From Ophiocordyceps camponoti-saundersi (nom. inval.) (Eukaryota; Ascomycota; Sordariomycetes; Hypocreales; Ophiocordycipitaceae), in the NCBI GenBank assembly GCA_003339415.1, contig PDHQ01000063.1, forward strand, positions 62,001 to 126,000: 64,000 bases of DNA, written 5' to 3'. The translations under genes were made by a program, and so were the position numbers. Every line of letters begins with the position of its first letter. Position 1 is the stretch's first letter. This document shows, piece by piece, positions 10,819 through 22,761 of the stretch. The notes beneath the pieces are model-generated. The model was given only the letters and a program-made list of their open reading frames with translations. It ran no database searches and was not told the origin of the DNA.

Positions 10819-11979
10819 GGTTGGGGAGGGGAGTGGTTTGGGAGGTTGAGGTTGGTTTGTGAGTGTTGATGGTGATGGTGGTGGTTCCCGGGTGATTTGC
10901 TCGTCCTTGTTCTTCTCGTTTGAGAGACTGAGAGTTACCCGGTTGAGCTCATAGTTTCTCTTGTCGGTGTCATGATGACGACATTGACTTGTAAGCTTGT
11001 TTGCTTTTGTTGCTTTGCTTTACTCTAGTTTGGCGGTTTTAAACTAGCGGGTGAAACACGAAAAAAAAAGAACAACGAAAGAACAAAAGAAGCATGGCTT
11101 TATACACAACTTCATTCAGCCATGAACCGTCGTCTCCGTGTTTCGAAAGGTTGATATGATCGGTGATCGGATCGACGATGAATAACCACGTATTACCGAC
11201 GGCATGTTGGAAAAACCAGACATGCCATCGGCTCAGATTCCGGGCGGGTGAGTGCGGAATTAAAAGAAAGAGAACAAGGCTCATGTGCAACTTTAATGGG
11301 CTAAATGACGCATGTCTGCCCGTTCCTGGATCGGGAGATGGGTTGCCTGCCTAGGTAGGTTGGGTTGAACCTGTCTACCAGTGTGGACATGTTGCATGCA
11401 CATACTTGTTCGCACGTTGTTAGGCCGATTTCGAGCGTGTGAGTGGACTTGTTTGCGGGAGACTATGACGCTGAGTTGAGGTTGTATGGAGCAGTGGCCG
11501 TGTCCTCTTCTGTTCACCAAGGAGGAAGTTTCCAGCAAGTAAACACAGGTGGGTGCTTACCTACCTGCTATAATACTTGGTATCCCTATCGCTCTGTCGG
11601 AGTTTACTCTTATTCTGTACACTTGGCCTTGTATAGCCGTAGCAGCCGGTGTGACTGTGAGAGGAGGAAGCCTACGGTTAAGGACGGGGGGGGGGCTCTT
11701 CTGTGAATGCGAATATATGTATATGTATATACAAAGGGTAGGTAGGTATGTATGCATACACCAGTCTGTCGTATGTTTGACAGTAAGAGTATGCCTGCTT
11801 GCCTACCTGAAGATAGGTACCTTTCCAGGCAGCTTCATAGAAGTACGCAGGCGGTCGCTTGTTTGTATGTATGTGTTTAGACGCCGGGCTACGTCGGTCG
11901 TCGTCTTTGTGAAACGGCATGGCCATGACGGCAGCAACACCACCTACATACCAACCGGGCATCTTGTTATAGGACATCT

Positions 11980-12013
<34 letters not shown>

Positions 12014-14161
12014 CAGTGGAAGAAGCAAAGAGAGTTTGTTGGTGTCGTGAAACAACCGAGTTGGTGAGGCTAATGTGTGTATATGAGTATATATATCTGT
12101 GATATATCATACATATATGTATGCAAAGCATCCTCGTGTCGTGGGAATATTCGTATATAAGTAGGTAGTTTATACGTACGTATGTCACATAACAACTGTC
12201 ATACATACCTACCTACTTACATACATACATACATGTATGTTCATATATATATATATATATATATGTATGGACATGTATAAACGAGCTCATCCTCACGCAC
12301 TTTTCTCAGGGGCTTTCCTTTTATCGCGTGTTATTCTGTAGGGATATATCTATCTGTGCATGTCGTCATTATTGCGGCATGCCCGTCAATATGTGCACAC
12401 ATACATAGTAGTAGTATAGTTGTAGTAGTATATAGGTAGATAGTATGCATGTATGCATAGACACACACGCACGCACAATGTGTCAATCCGGTCAGTGTCG
12501 TACCACATCATCAACCCCCTTCCCATACGCGCTTCTCCCTCCCTCCCTCCCTCCCTCCTCTGATCACTTCCATAGCGAGGAATGACTCCCCTTTACCGCC
12601 ATTCACACACGACAAAGCACATAGCCGTCAAAAGTGCATCCTCAACCGTCGACTCATAGTAAGACGGCGCCAGAAATGCGCGGTTATCCATCGCTCGGTC
12701 CACCACAGCCCGGCAGCAACGGGTCGGCATCTCTGCATGAATCTCGCCTTGGAGACGCTATCCAAAGGGTCCCCCTTCTATCCCAATCTTATGCATCGTA
12801 TAGAAACCCCCTTTCGGGTTGCTACATTCGGTGGAAAGATCAGACATGACGAGAGACTACCCAGTTGTCGTCATATGCGCTCGTTAGGGTAGCAATCAAA
12901 GCATCATTCACTGACATAGCCGTACTTGACGAGCAACGTCGATGATTGAAGCCACAGATAGCTGACGTCGTCTTCTTCTCTTTTTTTTGTCTCCCTTTTT
13001 TTAACCGCGCATCCACGTGTGGATATGTGTGTGTGTGAGTGTGTGGATGTGTGTGAGTGAGTGAGTGAGAGTGTGAGTGAGTGAGTGAGTGAGTGAGTGA
13101 GTGAATGAGTGTGTATGTATGTACAGTCATGGACAGGAGAGGAAGAGGGAATCAGATAACATAACATGCCACTGAACATCCGACAATCCAACCCGACAAG
13201 GTTCTTGGCCAGTTGAAACGTCGACCCTTCTTTCTTCCTCTCCCCACCACAAGACGTACATACATGGCGATGGCCCGAGTTAAACGAATAACAGTTACGG
13301 ATGAAACAACCCGGACAGAACTTCCAAGGCATAATGACAACCAAAGAAAAAAGGGGGCGTCACGCATATGTATGTATGTGAAGGTTATGACCTACAACTC
13401 ACATATAATAGGGGAATAAAAGGGAGAAAGAAGAAAGGGAAAAAAAAAAGGTTGGAAACGGAGTCATACATGGGTGTCAGAAACGTAACCGAGATCTACG
13501 AGCACTTTAAGCTTATACTTGCTTTCCCCCCTGCCTTGCTACTCACCTTGGTAACAAGCGGCGAAATGGAGCGATATCGAAACTTGCCATCCCAACCGTC
13601 TGTTATCCAGAGACAAGGCCCGTTCAATTAGCTTCCGTCACGATGATGACATGTAGCACTATTACGGCAATGGCTCTGGTGATGGCTCTGCCAAACGGCT
13701 CTCGCGACGGCTACGGCTCATAAGTACTCCCTCAAAACAGTCAAAACAGTAAGACTGCTACCTGCTGTCCTTTTTTTCCAACCTCATATCGTTACTGATA
13801 TAGTCACCTTGTTTAGGTTATAGCTTCGGTCCTAAGGGGGAAAACAAGGTTCCAACCTGCTAGACGCACGTCTTGTCTTGTACGACTCGAGTGCATCGTT
13901 GCATTGATGCTGAGTATTTCGTATCCAGGAGGATGCATTGTCTTGCTCGCTGGGTAACTTTATATCTCTGAAGCTGTTCCACATCCGTAGAGAGAGAAGA
14001 CGAGAGCCATGCACTTGATATAACTCTCCCAGTCCGTTATACCTGTTTGCTTTGTTTCTCTTCGTCCCTTCTTTTTTTTTTTTCGAAAGCAAGCAAGTCG
14101 AGGTAAATCGTCTTCACTTAGCTTTGCCCCTCTCCGGGAGTTCGAATATCTTTACTCCAAG
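10819..14161. repeat. 3.3-kb intergenic region with many microsatellites
   Basis: No gene seen. Contents: (GT)n at about 11984-12013, TA and TACATA runs at about 12195-12265, TAG-rich stretch 12408-12440, CCCT runs at about 12538-12560, GTGTGTGA/GTGA array 13021-13115, TACATA/TATG patches, and short poly-A/T. Apparent frames there encode only repeats (THSLTHS, HTHTHT). Confidence 0.75.
13021..13115. repeat. (GTGA)n / GTGT microsatellite
   Basis: About 95 nt of GTGTGTGA and GTGA units, the longest tetranucleotide array of this type in the window. Translation on the minus strand gives a spurious SLTH repeat. Confidence 0.9.
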
Positions 14162-15099
14162 ATGCGCAACTGGTTTGCCTTTCTATTCACCTCCCTCCTC
14201 TCCCTCTGCATTGTATGTAACGAAAGATGCCTCCTCCCTCCTTGACTCTGATCGGTGCAAATCTTTCTAACTCTGCTGTTAGTTGACGGAGCAGATGGAA
14301 ATCGGCTCAACTCGCTATCGACTTCGTCCACGCGTAGTAAGAGCCAGGCCGGTAGAGCGAATCGGGATCATGTTAACTGACACAAAGGGAACAGAACGCC
14401 TTCAGCGCCCCCAACATAACCCTTCAATGCAACATGATGAGTCCCGATCTCCAGCAACGCTATGTGACGGATGGCCTTCACTGTTTGTACTACGCTCAAT
14501 CCGCTCTATGACCAGATGCTTACTGAACCTCTTAAGATTTGTACGGTTTAGATCCCAGGAAGCAATGCCGCGTCTTCGGGAGAAGCTGCTCTCGTATCAG
14601 CTGCTCTTGGAATCATGCCATTTACTTGTGTCTTCGCGGGCCGCAAAAGTACATTCTCTGTCATGAAGCCGCGAAACTGGCTCGATATGTACTGGACTCG
14701 TGCACCAAGGTAAGGACAAGATTTCACCTCTTGTCTGGCCCTGAAACGGTCATATTCACAAGCCCATCTCACGTCTTCCAACACCCCGTGTCTCTCTCCT
14801 CCTCATTGTCGTTGCAACTCTTGAGCTGACGAGGAGAATACAACCAGATCATTGATAGCCGCGTACCCAAGCTGGTCAGTAGAAGACACAACCACGTTCT
14901 CACTAGATTCTTTTCTTTTAACATCGTGATTTATTCAGCGGAGAAAATTCTTCAAGGGAGGAAGCGTAAGTGAAACATCGACCGTCTCTCTCACCTCCTG
15001 ATCCTCGTCGTCGACTCGTCAATACTGAATTTACATACGCAGATCGAATGGAATGACGTCTACGGCGCGACCGTAGTAATCCAACGAGATAACTGTTGA
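14162..15099 (+). CDS. Small secreted cysteine-rich protein, seven exons
   Basis: Reconstructed from splice sites; no single long frame shows it. Exons are 14162-14212, 14283-14333, 14395-14482, 14552-14709, 14848-14874, 14939-14965 and 15043-15099, giving 152 residues with all phases consistent. Exon 1 codes for a signal peptide (MRNWFAFLFTSLLSLCI) directly followed by donor GTATGT. The mature part has NITLQCNMMSPDLQQRYVTD, then a Cys-rich core with CSWNHAIYLC and HEAAKLARYVLDSC, and ends WNDVYGATVVIQRDNC. The layout (Cys, C-x-W-x3-I, helix with Cys, W-N-V-x-V-x-x-x-N-C end) is what I associate with small secreted effector-like proteins of plant and insect fungi. The two 27-nt exons and the GTAGTA donor at 14334 are the least certain parts. 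No function is assigned. Confidence 0.65.
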
Positions 15100-16073
15100 C
15101 ACAAGACGCGCCTCTCTCTGTATCAGGAAAACGGAGGCCCGAGAAGGGGTCTCTCGCACGACAATGATTGATCGATCTATCTCGCTTATAGTGTTTCTGT
15201 GTCCGGTTTCAGAGACACAGCCGCCCAGTTTACAGTCCCTCGAATGACATACGTGTCATCCCAGGGCGTCTCGCTTGTGATGAATCTAACAAGACTTGGC
15301 GAATCCTTTGCATCGATAACTTCATTTTCTTTCTCTAGGGCCCGGCCCTTGAACCGGGGGAGTTACAAGGGAGGTTCAGGACCAGCACGGCCATACTACT
15401 ACTGCCTTAGCTTCTCTGTAGCCCTGGAAGTGGAAAGTCATACATCATCTCAAGGGGGGAAATGAAGCTATCTATCTTTTTAATGTTAAACTAGCCGTTC
15501 TTTACATCTAGATCTTCTACTTTTTACCCCATCTCTGGCCCGGCCCTTGAAAGGAGGGTTGAGGGAGGTTCAGAACCGGCCTAGGCCCATTCCTCTTCCC
15601 CTTCTCAGCTCGCCGTGGAAGTGATAATCTGGTTGTTGTCTTTTTTCTAATTGTTTCCCGAGCAATTCAGGCCGAATCAATTGATAATCGAAGACTTCAA
15701 AGCAGTCCTATAGTTATTTCCCTTTGTCGACGCCATCAAGGAACAAAGCACCCCTGACGCTTGACCTGTGACCATCAAATAAAAGATGCCGCTTCTTCAG
15801 ACCAAACAAGCATCGTGTGAATGCCAGAGGGAAGTAAGAGCCAGCGGAAAGGGAATGCCATGCTGCTGTACCCTTCTGTCACACAAAGGGAGACGGCACC
15901 GTCGCAACAGCTGGAACCCCTGCTCCAGTTAATCTCACATCTGCGTACGGACTATAGTCTTAGTAATTGATGAAGATTGCAGATGCCCGGGCGGGAGCGG
16001 AGACGGAGATTAAAACTCGTCAGGCTCCCTCATCAACTACGCGCGACATATACTTACCTGTAAAGCCCTCAAC
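15100..16073. other. Intergenic with a diverged direct repeat
   Basis: No gene seen. Two related blocks of about 100 nt, starting near 15338 and 15536, share CCCGGCCCTTGAA, GGGAGGTTCAG and GTGGAAGTG in the same order. The remainder is unremarkable and holds the acyltransferase promoter. Confidence 0.5.
15338..15632 (+). repeat. Diverged direct duplication (two about 100-nt copies)
   Basis: Copy A is about 15338-15437 and copy B about 15536-15632, 198 nt apart start to start. Shared blocks are CCCGGCCCTTGAA, AGGGAGGTTCAG and CC(C/G)TGGAAGTG. Neither copy carries a conserved frame, so this may be a non-coding or regulatory duplication. Confidence 0.5.
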
Positions 16074-17625
16074 ATGGTTGAACAGTACTCGCATCTCGAT
16101 GACGACGACGTGTATCCTCTTCATGCCTTTGACGATGCTAATCACAACCGGAAGCTCTTGTCCTGGTTGATGCGGTTCAACGATGTTCTCGATGCCGACA
16201 GGTTACACGACTCTCTCGCAAGGCTGCTGGAGATTGGCGACTGGAGAAAGCTGGGGGGGAGACTGAAGCTCAAGGTACGTAAGTACGTTTGAGGAACAGT
16301 AATGGAGGACTCCGTCTAAGATCTCGGAATCTTACATGATGCAAAAGGGGTCTGGCAGACTCGAGGTTCATGCGCCGAAGCACTTCTCCACACACCGGCC
16401 GGCCGTGACCTTTACCCACGATGATTTCTCCGGCGTGCCGATCGACGAGCATCCGATAGCTTGCCGGTTTCCGGAGCCGACCGACGAGCCGTCTATTCAA
16501 CCCATCTTGGACTTTCGGCCCTTTCTCGCACCAAGTGATTATCCCAAGACGTTGCAAGACATGATAAGTCGAGACCTGCCGCAGATATCACTTCACATCA
16601 CCTCCTTCAGCAATGCCACGCTCGTCGCCATCGCCTGGCCCCATACTCTCATGGATGCCGTTGGTCAGCAAGCATTGCTTCGCAGTTGGTCGCTTGTGCT
16701 GGCGGGACGCGAACAAGACGTGCCCCCCATCCTGGGCGCCAGAGAGGATGTTCTCAAGGAACTAGAAGACGAGGAGAGCGAAGAGGAAAGAGAGCTACTC
16801 GCCCTCGAGAAGAATCGTCTTGGAATGCTGGGATCTATCGCCATGATCATGCGATTCATGTGGGACAAGTTCTGGAACCCTCCGCTGGAGCTGCGGGCGA
16901 TTTACCTTCCCAGCAAGACTCTAAACCGGCTTCAGACCAAGGCTCAAAAGCAGATCAGCGAGCTTCCCAAGAACCCCGTCTATGATAGCAGCTTCGTCAG
17001 CGAAGGCGATGTCCTCACAGCATGGATCGCTCAAGCGGTTTCGCAGACCAAGCCGGCATCGCTTCGGCCCCTTACCCTGATCAGTTTCTTCAACGCACGC
17101 TATCGGCTTCCACGACTGCGTGGCGAGACAACAGGTGTATACGCGCAGAACATGACGCAGATGAGCTTCACCTTTTGCTCACCTCAGCTTGCCCGGGGTG
17201 ATTTGGGACATCTGGCGCTTCATCATCGGCGTCAGATAGTAGAGCAGACGTCGAGGGGACAGACGCTCAGTCTGTTACGGACCACGCGGCGAAGCATCGA
17301 AGCAGGGAAAAAGCTCGCCGTTTTCTACGGCGAGAGCAACGCTATGCCCATCTTTTACAATAACTTGGCAAAGGTCGACCTCTTGAAGGCAGCGGACTTT
17401 GGTCCGGCTGTCTTGTCCCGAGGCGACTGCAGCGATAGCAGGTCGAACCCGGCGGGAACCATGACCATGTATTATAATCAGCCTGTTGATGGGTCGCTGG
17501 GAGGAACGAACGCCTTTTATGTGCTTGGCAAGGATCACGCGGATAATTACTGGCTTCTGGGCGATTTGCTGCCGCAGGCGTGGACGAGGATTGAGGAAGA
17601 GTTGCGGGAACTGGAGAGTGGGTGA
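16074..17625 (+). CDS. BAHD-like/trichothecene acetyltransferase-like acyltransferase
   Basis: CoA-dependent acyltransferase of the fungal transferase family (PF02458-like), 492 residues. Exons 16074-16274 and 16348-17625; the intron has donor GTACGT and acceptor AAAAG. Motifs: N-terminal DVYPLHAFDD; catalytic HxxxD as HTLMD at about residues 166-170; GDVLTAWIAQ in the middle; DFGP near the C-terminus in place of the DFGWG box; and TNAFYVLG shortly after. Family members move acetyl or longer acyl groups onto alcohols or amines of secondary metabolites, but no biosynthetic cluster surrounds this gene, so the acceptor is unknown. A charged helix (LKELEDEESEEERELLALEK) inserted between the two lobes is typical of fungal members. 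Cytosolic, no signal peptide. Confidence 0.8.
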
Positions 17626-19287
17626 TGGACACAAATGAGCCGAGTCTTTCGAATTCGTGTATATGCTCTTTTCTATGGAACATAGTTTGAAACGATCAGC
17701 ATCAGAGTGGCTGAATGAGAAAGGGGAGGGAGTTGAGAGGATACGGATGAGGGCGGTGATGACGCACCCTTTCGAGGCGCGTCACAACAAGGGGGTAATC
17801 TCAAGGGATTCGTAATAATACTGACTCTATCGAGACTGAATCCTTGCTACAGGGTCGGAATACGTGACTTGAGTAGGCCGTGATGAAGCCGGAGTGAGGC
17901 ACGGGAAGTTCAAATAAGTAATAGTTTATATGTTGATATATATAGGGCAAGGTTGACACGGAGTATCCGACTCTCACATCACCCCCTGGCCCGCCAGCTC
18001 CCCCAAAGATCTCACCAAAATTCTCGGAGAGCTGCCTATCACGTCTCACCCGACCGAGAAGACAGTCATCCACGACGCCGGCCAGACATTCCATCCGACG
18101 GTGAGGTCCGGCCCAACCCGGAATAGCATTCGCGGAGCATCGTCGAGGGCGCCGAAAAAAGAAATTCTCGGCGGTATAAGAGTCATTAATGACAAGGCTT
18201 TTTTTTTTGCCGTATCGACGATGGAAGATTCATTGGTGAAGTTAGTCTCTATCTTGCCTTCGTCTGTATAGGATTCGATATCATGTTTCACTTTTCGTTT
18301 TCATCTCTAGATAGACTCTTGATAGACGGCTTCTTGTTCTAGACTCTTGCTTCTCTGCAACATGATTGGAAAATGGCGGTGACGCGTAACGCATCGGCTT
18401 GGCGGTGGGATTTACATCTAATAGGCTAACCGACCTCCGAGACATTCATCTATGCATGTATGTATGTAAGTCCAACGCTGCCCCTATCCGGTCTCTTAGC
18501 TGCGGATTAGAAGGTTCATACCCAACGGAGTTACATGTAGAGAAATCGACATTGAAACCACTCCAGTTTGCCAACCGCATTTACTTGAACAAGAGGTGAG
18601 ATCTGAAGACGGGATGAAACCGCTTTCGTTATCAGGGGGGGACTAACATGGTTCATGGGCTTCTCCCTCCCCTTGCACATCTCATACGTAAAAAGCAGAG
18701 TGATGCAAGAGTTGCCTTCGTCTTCTTAAAGCCGGCGGATGTGTGATCGACAATATGTGTGTCTCACTACTCATACGTTCAGACCGGCACCGTCCGACGA
18801 GCCAGAGGTTGGCGAGTCGTGATTGATTCGACGTTTCCAAGGCATCGACAACTTTATTTTAAGCATAAAAGACGTCGGAAGTCCTGCTCATGCCTTGATT
18901 TTTCACGTTACTTTCTTTGCTGGTCATCCCTCGCCTCATAGAGTAGATGCATGTAGGTTGGTCGGTGTAGTCAGCTCACCTTGTGCTTCCCCCCCCCCCC
19001 CCCCCCCCTGTTGACGTCGGTGACGATAGCGTTAGCTCTACCGCCTTCTCTCCGGCACAAGGCGGACTACCGAGAAATCACAACCAGCCTTTTCATCCCT
19101 CACATATTGATTTCCGGGATGCGTCAGCGCTCTTGGCATCATCAATCCCTGGGAAACCCCCCCCCTGGCAGAATATGATGGGCTTGGCCATGGCGCCGTT
19201 TATGGACGCCGCTGCATGCGAGAGACAGCTCGGTGGGACTCGAGTTTCGACGGGCCCATCTGGCTGTTTCAAGACGGGGACTTTTCT

Positions 19288-19350
<63 letters not shown>

Positions 19351-19356
19351 CCCCCG

Positions 19357-19393
<37 letters not shown>

Positions 19394-20702
19394 TTTTCTT
19401 TTTTTTTTTTTTCCCCCCCCCCCCCCCCCCCCCCCCTTGCTCTCTGTCAGCCTTGAAAACATCGTCGTTGGTTTGCTGATGGTCTTATCGTTTACCTTAT
19501 TTCGTCACTTTTCCGGATGACGAGTCGAGCTTTCTTATCTCCCTGTAGGCCCAAGCAATAGATCGAAGCCTGTCGATATCAGCAGCCCGTAGCTGATAGC
19601 TTATAGCTCATCCAACCGGATGTCAACGACGTAAAATCCGCCTTGGCATCCCGTTATCCTGGGCAATGCAATCTCCTCATCCGGCTAGATACGTGTCTAT
19701 CCTGACACGGTTAGCCGGGCCAGCCGATCAAAGGGAACCTGACCCTTACATCGGACCGCAATCGTCTGGAGAAGAGGGGAGGCAGGCCTTGGCCCAAGAC
19801 TGTTCTTATTTCCCCTGTTATACTGCCTTACACAGGTAGGTCTTCCTGGGCAGCGTTCCTTTTTTTTTTTCTTCTCTGATCAAGGACTCTGATGTGCCTA
19901 CCGACCTACTGTCCATGTCGTCACCAACTCGACACGTCTCGATCCATGTCACGGGACGACGATCCGCCTCATCGCTCCTTGACTCGTAGTTCAAAACCAT
20001 GTGATTCCAAGGCTAAAGCACGCAATGTGACAAATACGGCCTCTCAGGTGATTCCCCCAGACAACGTTCATGGGAAAGAAAGAATCGTGAAACCGCCAAA
20101 CTACGGAGGAAGATCCGTGGTTTGGTAACTGGCCATGCATCTCTCCCGTGAGCCAATCCGTGACTTGGATGATAGCATCCTGCCGGCAAGACCTGCAACG
20201 CATCCCCAAAATCCGATGTCTCGGATCTCCCTGTCAAAGCCCAACAGACTGGATGCTCCCTGTATGTTCCCTTCCCGTGGCTGAGTCGCCAAGGCGGACT
20301 ATCTCTACTGCTTACTGCGTTACGTACTCTGGGTCCGTTGCCTCAGCCCCCGGCAACGCATACGATGTACGGTAAGCTGGTGCGGTCTTCCCGTCGTTCA
20401 CCGGCACTAGACGTCGCACCAGAGGCCGGAAGCCAGTCAAGGCGTTGCACATCAGAATGACTCTCTGTGGATTTCGAGTTCATAGGCGTCTGCGCATGTA
20501 TATCGTCTATACACGTATATATATCAGCCTCCCGGAACCCGCCAACCCCTTTTCTTCTTAGATCTCCTCAAGTTTGAAAGCATAGGTTCTATACGACATA
20601 TCCTCCAGAAGCCCCATCAATCCTTTGCAGATCCATTCTGGACACGCTCACCAAGCTGGAGCCCTTATCCGAACGAGACTTTTCCCCTGGAAGTGACTGG
20701 CG
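17626..20702. other. 3-kb intergenic region with homopolymer tracts
   Basis: No gene could be supported. It contains a C20 run (about 18989-19008), the giant C/T/C tract (19289-19436), short TATG patches and CACTAC/TCATCC-like low-complexity stretches. Frames here are poly-Pro translations of the C tracts or short and without family features. Confidence 0.6.
19289..19436. repeat. Poly-C tract (about 105 nt), poly-T, poly-C (24 nt)
   Basis: C run from 19289 to 19393 broken only by G at 19350 and 19356, then a T-rich run 19394-19412 with one C, then C24 at 19413-19436. The complement is a run of G able to form stacked quadruplexes. Exact length is likely to be unreliable in the assembly. Confidence 0.9.
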
Positions 20703-21719
20703 ATGGCCGGACACTTCGACCCAGACCCGGAGCTATGCCAGCAATACGCCATGTTTGCGGCCTCCCTGCAACGAAGGCATTTCCTGATTCTTTACTGGTT
20801 CATGTTCATTGCGAACCTGTCGATCCTCTTCTTTGCATCATGGATATACATCAAGTAGGTTGTTCACCAGAACCAGGAAGCTGGAGGGAAGGGAGACAAG
20901 TTGCAGGACTGACACTCGTTACAGGGCACAGGAGGCTCTCGAAAATCATCCCGGTCGATCACGACTACGGCGGTTGGCTTTGCGTAAGGCAATCATGGCT
21001 GACCTCACCTGTGCCATGGTCTCGACTGCTGTGGTCACCTTGGAGGCCTTTGCACTCCTGGCGCTGCAGTTTTGCGACGGCGAAGACCTCATGTCGCTCT
21101 ACTGGTCCACATGGACCATGATCCAAGTCGGGGCATTGATTGCCATCTTGGGCATCGTCCTGGCTCTGATTCACTCCTTGCGAGACAGCAAGCATCCGTA
21201 AGTCCCATTGATGAATACCCCGTTGATATGTATGTCGCTGACAACTCAACGCAGGCCATGGGCACTCGCCATGGGGACACCGATCCTTGTTATCGCAGGG
21301 TTCATGCACATATTTCATCAAGTCACTCGAAAGAAGATCAAGAAGATACGAAGAAAAGGTTCAGCTTCCTCTACTACCACTACGACAGAGGAGAGAAATG
21401 AGATGGACAAGGAGTGAGTACATAAAGCCTTGTGCCGATATGTCATCGACGACGAAGCTAACAGAGCTTTCATAGGCCGGCAGCAGATCCGGAAGAAGAT
21501 ATCGAGCTTGGATGGGAGTCAGAGAAGGAAATACAGGCCGAAATCATCGGCACTACCGCCGACGGAGGAACCATTGTGCGCTTCCTCTCGCCCCAGAGGT
21601 GGAATTCTGGGAGAGGGATTTTGCTAGGACACACCGAAGACGACCGACCGCTTGTGGCGTTTGCCAAAGGCACCGTGACGTTTGAGCCAGAGCCGAAGAA
21701 AAGTGAAGCCGCATCATGA
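20703..21719 (+). CDS. Hypothetical four-TM membrane protein
   Basis: Four exons (20703-20854, 20925-21197, 21255-21413, 21476-21719) join in frame to 275 residues. All introns are GT-AG, 57-70 nt. Four hydrophobic segments are visible: HFLILYWFMFIANLSILFFA; LTCAMVSTAVVTLEAFALLA; MIQVGALIAILGIVLALIHS; and ALAMGTPILVIAGFMHIF. They are followed by a basic stretch (RKKIKKIRRK), a Ser/Thr run and an acidic cytosolic tail with DPEEDIELGWESEKEI. This topology (four TM plus charged tail) is common among uncharacterised ascomycete proteins. I do not recognise a family and assign no function. Confidence 0.7.
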
Positions 21720-22671
21720 TGTTTCCTTCGTATTCGAGTTATCGGCCGGCTGAAGCGAGGCGTCACAAGTTGAGGAGCATGGCATGATTCTTTCTTTCCT
21801 TTCCCATTGCCTTACGCTCTCATTTGGCACTTCTTTTGGATAAGAGCCTATTGTTTACTTTGGACCCGAGGGTGTTTTGTCTGGCTCATGATAGGGGGAC
21901 GCGGAGAGAGTCGACGGGTGACTGACATGTCTTGCAAGAAACGTCAGTTGGGAAACTGGGTTGATGAAAGAGCCTTTGATACCCACGGGATATGAGCTGG
22001 TGACGATACCTAATTGAGGAAATTGTGCGCTGATGAGAGTGAAGGTCACTTCGTAAAGGTGCAAGTATAACACTTACCGTGAACCTATGTTTGCAAGTCA
22101 ACGCCATCAGCGAATGCTAGAAGGAGCATACCAAGGCACCAACCAGGAAGCAACGAGAAGAGAACAGTTACACGTATACATCTGCTGGTGCTGCAAGTAG
22201 AAGATCATGTCGATTCGTCACCAAGCCATGCAAGCCCGTGGAGAGAATTCACCCCTGCAGAGTAGGAAATACATACCTGTCTCACCTATGCCATGTAACA
22301 TGTTGGTCTACTTTCTACAGATAGCTATGCTACGTTGGTCTCTCTTCTCTTGCCCTCCTTTGCTCTACCAGCTTGACGGGCACGTGCAGTGTTGACGAAT
22401 TGGCAACTCCTCTGGTTGTCGCCGTCGTCGTTGTTTAGCAACTCGTTGCCGCGAATGATCAACACGACAAGGCTTACAAACTCTCTTTAGAGCCCCACTT
22501 TACTTTGCTTTCTAATCAGTGCCGTCATCTTTCGTCAATGCGGTTCCAGATACCACCCCTCATAGAATGCAGTGCACACCCTCTCTTGACTCTGGACTGC
22601 TTATCAACTTGATAAAGGGCCATAGAGAAGAGAAAATCGAGAGTGAGAGGGTGTGAGTTGGAGAAGTCGAA

Positions 22672-22707
<36 letters not shown>

Positions 22708-22761
22708 CAGAGGTTCCCAGACAAGCGGGAGGCAGAGCAAGCAAGAAAGAGGACCACTATC
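21720..22761. other. Intergenic with (GA)n/(GACA)n near its end
   Basis: No gene seen. A GAGAGA/GACAGA tract lies at about 22668-22712, directly before the CFD1 start, with a CACGTG at 22381-22386. The other strand reads as an artefactual LSLSLSLS frame. Confidence 0.6.

Noticed and set aside
12904..13344. Frame with repeated SLTH
   Set aside because: Translation of the GTGA microsatellite.
18983..19520. Poly-Pro frames
   Set aside because: Produced by the C tract in all three frames.
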